This document shows positions 60,099 through 64,000 of a stretch of 64,000 nt of DNA, piece after piece; position 1 is the first letter of the stretch, and each line of letters opens with the position of its first letter. The notes below the pieces were generated by a model. The model was not told the DNA's origin and did no database searches. It saw only the letters and a program-made list of their open reading frames with translations. The stretch lies in assembly GCA_900541475.1 (NCBI GenBank), contig UQJV01000002.1:34201-98200 (forward strand), read 5' to 3'. The DNA is from an uncultured Collinsella sp. (GTDB lineage: Bacteria; Actinomycetota; Coriobacteriia; Coriobacteriales; Coriobacteriaceae). The position numbers and the translations under genes are program-made.

Positions 60099-62285
60099 GT
60101 GGCCAAGACGGTATATTCCGATAACCAAAATAATGTCGATGCCCTGGCTGAGCGTCTGAGCAGCCAGACGTCGCTTTCTGCCGAGCGCGCCAAGCTGGTT
60201 GCCTACGACCTGCTCTGCCGCAAGGCACTCAAGATCAAGTCGAGCGCGCTGGCGCAGATTTTCCGCTCCGTCGATAAGGAATGCGACACCAAGGCGATGC
60301 GCGACGAACTCATCGCGGCAAAGATCGTTACCAAGATCGAGGGCAGCGGCATTAACGGCCGCCCTGCCTTTTACACCATTAATGCCGAGATTAACGATGT
60401 CCAGGAGCAGCCCGTCGAGGTTGCCGAAGAGACCGTCGAGGACGTTGTCGAGGCGCCCGCTTCGGTGGAAACGGCTCCGCGCGAGCATGTCGATACCGAC
60501 GAGCTGCTTGACGAGAGCGTCGTTCGCGCCTTTACGGCCAAGGCCGGCCGCGGCGGTTTTGGCGGGGGCGGCAAACGCGATGCACAGCGCCGTGCCCAGC
60601 AGGAGCGCTTCCGTCGCGCCGTTGCTCAAAAGGATGAGCTCGATACCGAGGCTGTTGAGACCGAGGTTGCTGTCGAGTCGCAGAAGCCCGCGCAGGAGCA
60701 AAAGCCCGTGAAGGTCCAAGAGCCCAAGCGTCGTCGCGGTGCTCACTTTAAGGCTGCGCAGCAGGATGTCGCGCATGAGGTTGAAGAGCCTTCCGAGGTT
60801 GCAGACGATGCTGAGGAGTCTGCCAAGAGGGCTCCGGGTTCGTGCCGTCCCGGCCGCGGTTTTGCGGGACGCGCGTATCCCGTAAAGCATCAGGAGAAGG
60901 GCGAGCCGGCTTCGACCGCTCAGGCCGAGAAGGCCGAACAAACCGAGAAAACCGTTGAGCCGGCGGCTCGCGAGCAGCAGCCTTCCGAGTCGCCGGCTAC
61001 GGCTGACACCGAGGTCAAAGCTCAACAGTCCGCTGATAAGCAGGTGGGGGAGAGCGCCTCAAGCAAGCCCCGCCGCCGCCGTCATCGTGGCGGCCGTGGC
61101 TCAAATGCCGAAACCGTGGCCGAGAAGGCGACGCAAAACAAGAATGCGAAGGCTGAGACTCCGGTGGAACAGCCCAAGCGCCAGCCGGCGAGGGGGGACA
61201 AGCCCGAGCGCTCGCAAAAGGGTCCGTCCGCGCCAAAGCAAGAGCGCAAAGCTCAGGTAGATTCCAAGCGCAAATCCCAGGCGCAGTCCAAACCGACTGC
61301 AAACGATGTGGCCGCCCAGCAGACTGAGCCGCCCGCTCATGGCGAGGTTTCGGCGTTTGCTCTGGCCCGTGTCCTGGGCAGGCAGCTGCTCAAGATCGTT
61401 CCCACGCCTACGGCGCTCTCCAAGATCAAGGAGCAGCAGACTCAAATTGTTAAGGTCGAGGGTAAGGACGGCAAAAAGGCTCCGCAGCGCACTCAGCACA
61501 ACGAGATGTCCAACCGCAAGATTGCCGAGGAGATTGCGATCATCCAGGCTTGGATAGAGCAGAATCGCGGCGCCGACACGCCGGTCGCTTCGCGTCGCCA
61601 GCGCGCCTACCAGATTTTTAACGATGAGAAGGCCTTTGACGGCAAGCATGGCGAGCGCCTGATTCGGCGTATGACCGAAAAGGGCATCAGCATGCAGGCG
61701 ATTAAGGTCGCCCCCAACCGCCCTGTGCACTTTACGGGTTTCTTTACGCTGGGCGCCGACAAGCCTTTCATTATGGTCGAGAACCTGGACACCTATGACG
61801 AGATCGTCAAGCTCCTGCGCGGCCGCAAGCATGCCAAGCTTTTTGGCACCAAGGTGGGTGGCGTAATCTTTGGCGGCGGCTGCAAGGCGAGCGTTTCGCA
61901 CGCACTGGATGATTATCTGGCCGAGATTGGCTATCGCTTTAATTATGTCTACTACGTGGGCGACATCGATCGAGAGGGCGCGCGCATTGTCGAGCAGGCC
62001 CGTAATGCCAATGTGGTTGAGATTCGCCTGCATGCCGGTATGTATCGCGCCATGCTCGCCGAGCACAAGCGTCGCGTGAAGGCTGGCGGAGAGTGCGAGC
62101 CCGCGGCTGCCAACCAGGGTGTGCCGCAGAACCTGGCGGCGACGATCAAAGATCTGCCCATGGTCACGCGCGTGCAGTTCCGCAATGTGCTGCGCGAGGG
62201 CGGACGCATTCCGCAGGAGATTCTGATGACCGCCGACTATCGGGATGGCGACTCGGGAAGCTTCGACCGCATGCTAAATAATTAG
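60099..62285 (+). CDS. Large protein with C-terminal Toprim-like domain, function unknown
   Basis: A 728-residue protein. Residues 1-105 are helical and resemble a winged helix (LVAYDLLCRKALKIKSSALA, GINGRPAFYTINAEI). Residues about 105-425 are low complexity, rich in Lys, Glu, Gln, Pro and Ala. The C-terminal 300 residues look globular. VASRRQRAYQIFNDEKAFDG (from about 494) is followed by FIMVENLDTYDEI (Glu561) and YYVGDIDREGARI (Asp622, Asp624). This acidic set matches Toprim domains, and the layout recalls the C-terminus of JetD (DUF2220), the nuclease of Wadjet defence. No JetA, JetB or JetC is nearby. GTG at 60099 follows GAAAGGGG. Likely a nucleic-acid enzyme; role unknown. Confidence 0.6.
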   Translation: MAKTVYSDNQNNVDALAERLSSQTSLSAERAKLVAYDLLCRKALKIKSSALAQIFRSVDKECDTKAMRDELIAAKIVTKIEGSGINGRPAFYTINAEINDVQEQPVEVAEETVEDVVEAPASVETAPREHVDTDELLDESVVRAFTAKAGRGGFGGGGKRDAQRRAQQERFRRAVAQKDELDTEAVETEVAVESQKPAQEQKPVKVQEPKRRRGAHFKAAQQDVAHEVEEPSEVADDAEESAKRAPGSCRPGRGFAGRAYPVKHQEKGEPASTAQAEKAEQTEKTVEPAAREQQPSESPATADTEVKAQQSADKQVGESASSKPRRRRHRGGRGSNAETVAEKATQNKNAKAETPVEQPKRQPARGDKPERSQKGPSAPKQERKAQVDSKRKSQAQSKPTANDVAAQQTEPPAHGEVSAFALARVLGRQLLKIVPTPTALSKIKEQQTQIVKVEGKDGKKAPQRTQHNEMSNRKIAEEIAIIQAWIEQNRGADTPVASRRQRAYQIFNDEKAFDGKHGERLIRRMTEKGISMQAIKVAPNRPVHFTGFFTLGADKPFIMVENLDTYDEIVKLLRGRKHAKLFGTKVGGVIFGGGCKASVSHALDDYLAEIGYRFNYVYYVGDIDREGARIVEQARNANVVEIRLHAGMYRAMLAEHKRRVKAGGECEPAAANQGVPQNLAATIKDLPMVTRVQFRNVLREGGRIPQEILMTADYRDGDSGSFDRMLNN

Positions 62286-62287
62286 TT

Positions 62288-62309
62288 CCGCCGTTCTACC
62301 GAACGGCGG
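62288..62309 (+). terminator. Hairpin after the Toprim-like gene
   Basis: CCGCCGTTC, loop TACC, GAACGGCGG: a 9-bp perfect stem 3 bases after the stop. The tail TCCTCTCG is not T-rich, so termination may be weak. Confidence 0.5.
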
Positions 62310-62323
62310 TCCTCTCGACGCTG

Positions 62324-62498
62324 CGAGGGTCCCTGGCATGGCAATCTGACGTTCAACTTCGGCGGCGCGACCAGAAGGTCAGCGCCGCCTTGTTTCACGT
62401 CACCTTGCCATACCAGGGCGCCTCTCGCTCATATGACCCAATCCGCTGTCAAGAGCCACAATGGCCCCGCCGACCGCTTGCAATCGGTCGGCGGGGCC
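62324..62498. other. Highly structured non-coding segment beside the IS110-type gene
   Basis: In the 421-base gap between the Toprim-like gene and the IS110-type gene. Outer arms CCCTGGCATGGCAA (62331-62344) and TTGCCATACCAGGG (62405-62418) pair with one mismatch, and GCGAG/CTCGC extends them to 62324-62428. Inside is GGCGGCGCGACC (62361-62372) with GGTCAGCGCCGCC (62377-62389). A second perfect 14-bp stem, GGCCCCGCCGACCG with its complement (62463-62498), follows. None has a T tract on either strand. More GC-rich hairpins lie at 62626-62696. This could be the IS110-type element's end and its non-coding RNA. Confidence 0.5.
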
Positions 62499-62706
62499 TG
62501 CCGTTAACCCGTCCCGGTCCGCCCCGGCATGTCATCGACGCCTTCGGCTCAGTCTCATATCCGCGGATACCGTTCTGTCGGCCCGCACTCCATTCCTTCG
62601 GCGGGGTTCCCCAAGTCTGTCGAGGCGCATGCGGAGGGCTCCGCGCGCACAGCGAAATAGGGGGTATCCCCGAAGGCCGCCCGGCTCGCCGGGACGGGGG
62701 CTATGT

Positions 62707-63564
62707 CTATCCCGCGCCCTCCCGGCACATCATGCCGAGGGCCCAGAGCCACCTCACGAGCTCGGCCGCGGTGGCCGCGTTAGCCTTCGCCGCGGGCATG
62801 CCGCGGGCGAGCATCTCCTCGCGCCGCCGCAGGAGCCGCTCGGACCCCTTCCTCCCGTGCATCCTTATCTCGAGGGGCACGCCCGTATCCCTCGGCATGA
62901 GCTTCGGCTGGTGCCGTGCCGCGGCGTAGCACCATGAACCCTCAACGGCCAGCTTCCTCACGAGCGCGTTGCCCGCACCGCTGATGCCTCCGAGCCGCAC
63001 GGAGTCGCCACTCGACCTCTGACTCGGCGCGAGGCCGAAATAGGCCGTGACCTGCCTTCCGGAACGGAACCTCGTGAAGTCGCCGACCTCGGCCGAGAAG
63101 GCCGCGGCCAGCGCGAAGGCGCAGCCCTTGATCGACTGGAGGGCGGCCACCTCCGCGGCGATCGGGCTGGCATCCACGGCTGCCCTGTACTCGGAGAGCA
63201 GGTCCGCCCGGGCCTCCGCCGCGGCCTCGACCTCGTTCCTCAGGGCGGCGAGCGTCCGAACCCCGCCATCGTCCTCAGGCCTGACCTTGTCGAGCCACCT
63301 CAGGAAGTCGTAGGTCCAGTACTTCCTCGGGTTGCCGGCGGGCGTGGTGCCGCCGTAGACGAACCCTCGCTTTGCGAGGAAGGCGAGCAGCCGCTGCTTG
63401 GCGGTCGCCAGGCGCGCGGTCGCCCCGTCGTAGGCGCCGGCGAGGTCCCTGATGCCTTCTGTTAGCGTCAATCTATTTTTCACCAGTTTCGCTAAACAGG
63501 CGCGCCGTTCGCGCAAAGGCGGTTTCACCGGTTGCGCTAACGTTATTTCACCGATTCCGGTCAC
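62707..63564 (-). pseudogene. IS110-family transposase, 5' part removed by IS21 insertion
   Basis: The C-terminal transposase_20 domain is intact: LQSIKGCAFALAAAFSAEVG, then FRSGRQVTAYFGLAPSQRSS with the expected catalytic serine region, then GGISGAGNALVRKLAVEGSW. The N-terminal DEDD RuvC-like domain is absent. IS110-derived sequence begins at about 63459 and runs to the stop at 62707. The reading frame continues upstream into the IS21-type terminal repeats, giving an artificial 35-residue N-terminus and a GTG overlapping the istB stop. The missing part should lie beyond the other end of the IS21-type element, outside the window. Confidence 0.8.
63476..63540. repeat. IS21 multiple terminal repeats
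   Basis: Copies at 63476-63495 and 63521-63540 are 45 bases apart and agree in most positions. They are the probable transposase-binding sites at this end of the element. Confidence 0.75.
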
Positions 63565-64000
63565 GACTTGACGGGCCCGTCCCTAGGCAGGTCCTTCAGC
63601 CTGTAGGACCTGCCGGTTATCTTGACCAGGTGGCAGTGGTGGCACACCCTGTCCGCGATCGCGCTCGCCGCCACGTCGTCCCCGAACACCCTGCCCCAGC
63701 CGCTGATCCCCACGTTGGTGGTGATGATCGTCGAGCGCTGCTCGTAGCGCGTCGATATCAGCTGGAACAGCAGGTCCGCGCCCGCGCTGCCGACGTCGAG
63801 GTAGCCGAGCTCGTCGATGATCAGCAGCCTCGAGTGGGCGTAGTACCTGAGCCTCTTCTTGAGGATGCCGCGCGACGAGGCGTCCTCCAGGTCCTCGACG
63901 AGCCGGGCGCAGTCCACGAACCTGACCTCGCGCCCCGCCTTGACCGCCTCGATGCCCAGCGCGACGGCGAGGTGCGTCTTGCCCACGCCGGGGCTCCCCA
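63561..64000 (-). CDS. istB: IstB-like ATP-binding helper protein of IS21, partial
   Basis: AAA+ ATPase that helps IstA choose targets. The frame is open to the window edge. The Walker A motif GSPGVGKTHLAVALGIEA lies at the right edge, Walker B is LLIIDELGYLDVG, then STIITTNVGISGWGRVFGDD and the C-terminal DRVCHHCHLVKITGRSYRLK. The N-terminal DnaA-like part is outside the window. The stop overlaps a GTG of the truncated IS110-type frame by chance. Confidence 0.93.
   Translation of the reverse strand, partial: GSPGVGKTHLAVALGIEAVKAGREVRFVDCARLVEDLEDASSRGILKKRLRYYAHSRLLIIDELGYLDVGSAGADLLFQLISTRYEQRSTIITTNVGISGWGRVFGDDVAASAIADRVCHHCHLVKITGRSYRLKDLPRDGPVKS

Larger units (their letters stand above)
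63460..64000 (-). mobile_element. IS21-family insertion sequence, partial
   Basis: The element ends at TGTTAGCGTCAATC (63460 on), with internal multiple terminal repeats sharing TTTCACCNGTTNCGCTAA at 63478-63495 and 63523-63540 and a third partial copy at about 63545. Multiple end repeats and a terminal TG are IS21 hallmarks. It carries istB; istA should lie beyond position 64000. It is inserted in an IS110-type transposase gene. Confidence 0.82.

Noticed and set aside
60099..62285. A complete Wadjet defence system around the Toprim-like gene
   Set aside because: No JetA, JetB or JetC-like genes upstream or downstream; flanks are cstA and insertion sequences.
62707..63564. Full-length transposase start at the GTG at 63564
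   Set aside because: The first 35 codons are IS21-type terminal repeats, not IS110 protein; the overlap with the istB stop is coincidental.

Overview
The window is a single high-GC bacterial chromosome segment, almost entirely coding. It reads as a member of Coriobacteriia, most likely Collinsella. This is inference from gene content: an actinobacterial pyr operon/mihF/gmk/rpoZ block sits beside fermentative genes (adhE, ppdK with its regulator, a CstA-type carrier) and a competence gene set. No 16S gene is present to confirm it.

Layout. 1-5.6 kb: end of rimM, trmD, lepB, glyQ-glyS and the PPDK regulatory kinase. 5.9-8.6 kb: ppdK behind a repeat-rich promoter. 8.8-15.5 kb: rplS, rnhB, then a tight yraN-comM-dprA-trmFO-xer string. 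15.5-25.8 kb: the translation/envelope superoperon rpsB-tsf, pyrH-frr-uppS-cdsA-dxr-rseP-ispG-proS. 25.9-30.0 kb: the minus-strand genes, a small-molecule-kinase-like protein, adhE and rpmB. 30.2-38.4 kb: an attenuator followed by pyrR-B-C-K-D-F, then mihF-gmk-rpoZ-thiI. 38.6-42.6 kb: comEA-comEC-holA. 42.8-54.6 kb: rpsT, lepA-dusB-hemW, two J-domain genes, mtaB-phoH-ybeY-dgkA-era-recO. 54.8-57.5 kb: rpsO and pnp. 57.5-62.3 kb: a cstA-family gene behind an elaborate leader, then a large Toprim-like protein of unknown role. 62.3-64 kb: nested insertion sequences, an IS21-type element inserted in an IS110-type transposase gene.

How it works together. Most genes are housekeeping: ribosome biogenesis, tRNA charging and modification, pyrimidine synthesis, MEP isoprenoid steps and RNA decay. 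A second theme is pyruvate and fermentation (ppdK plus its regulator, adhE, CstA-type carrier), and these three loci carry the most complex promoter regions. A third theme is DNA uptake (comEA, comEC, dprA, comM).

Most interesting signals: (1) the cstA leader, with a palindromic operator between -35 and -10, an Ile/Val-rich short ORF, alternative hairpins and an intrinsic terminator; (2) the Toprim-like protein at 60.1-62.3 kb, with motifs resembling the JetD C-terminus but no Wadjet partners; (3) the pyr attenuator with mutually exclusive stems; (4) an apparently ATA-initiated Xer recombinase; (5) a TTTACC array upstream of ppdK; (6) a structured non-coding tail beside the IS110-type gene that could encode a guide RNA.
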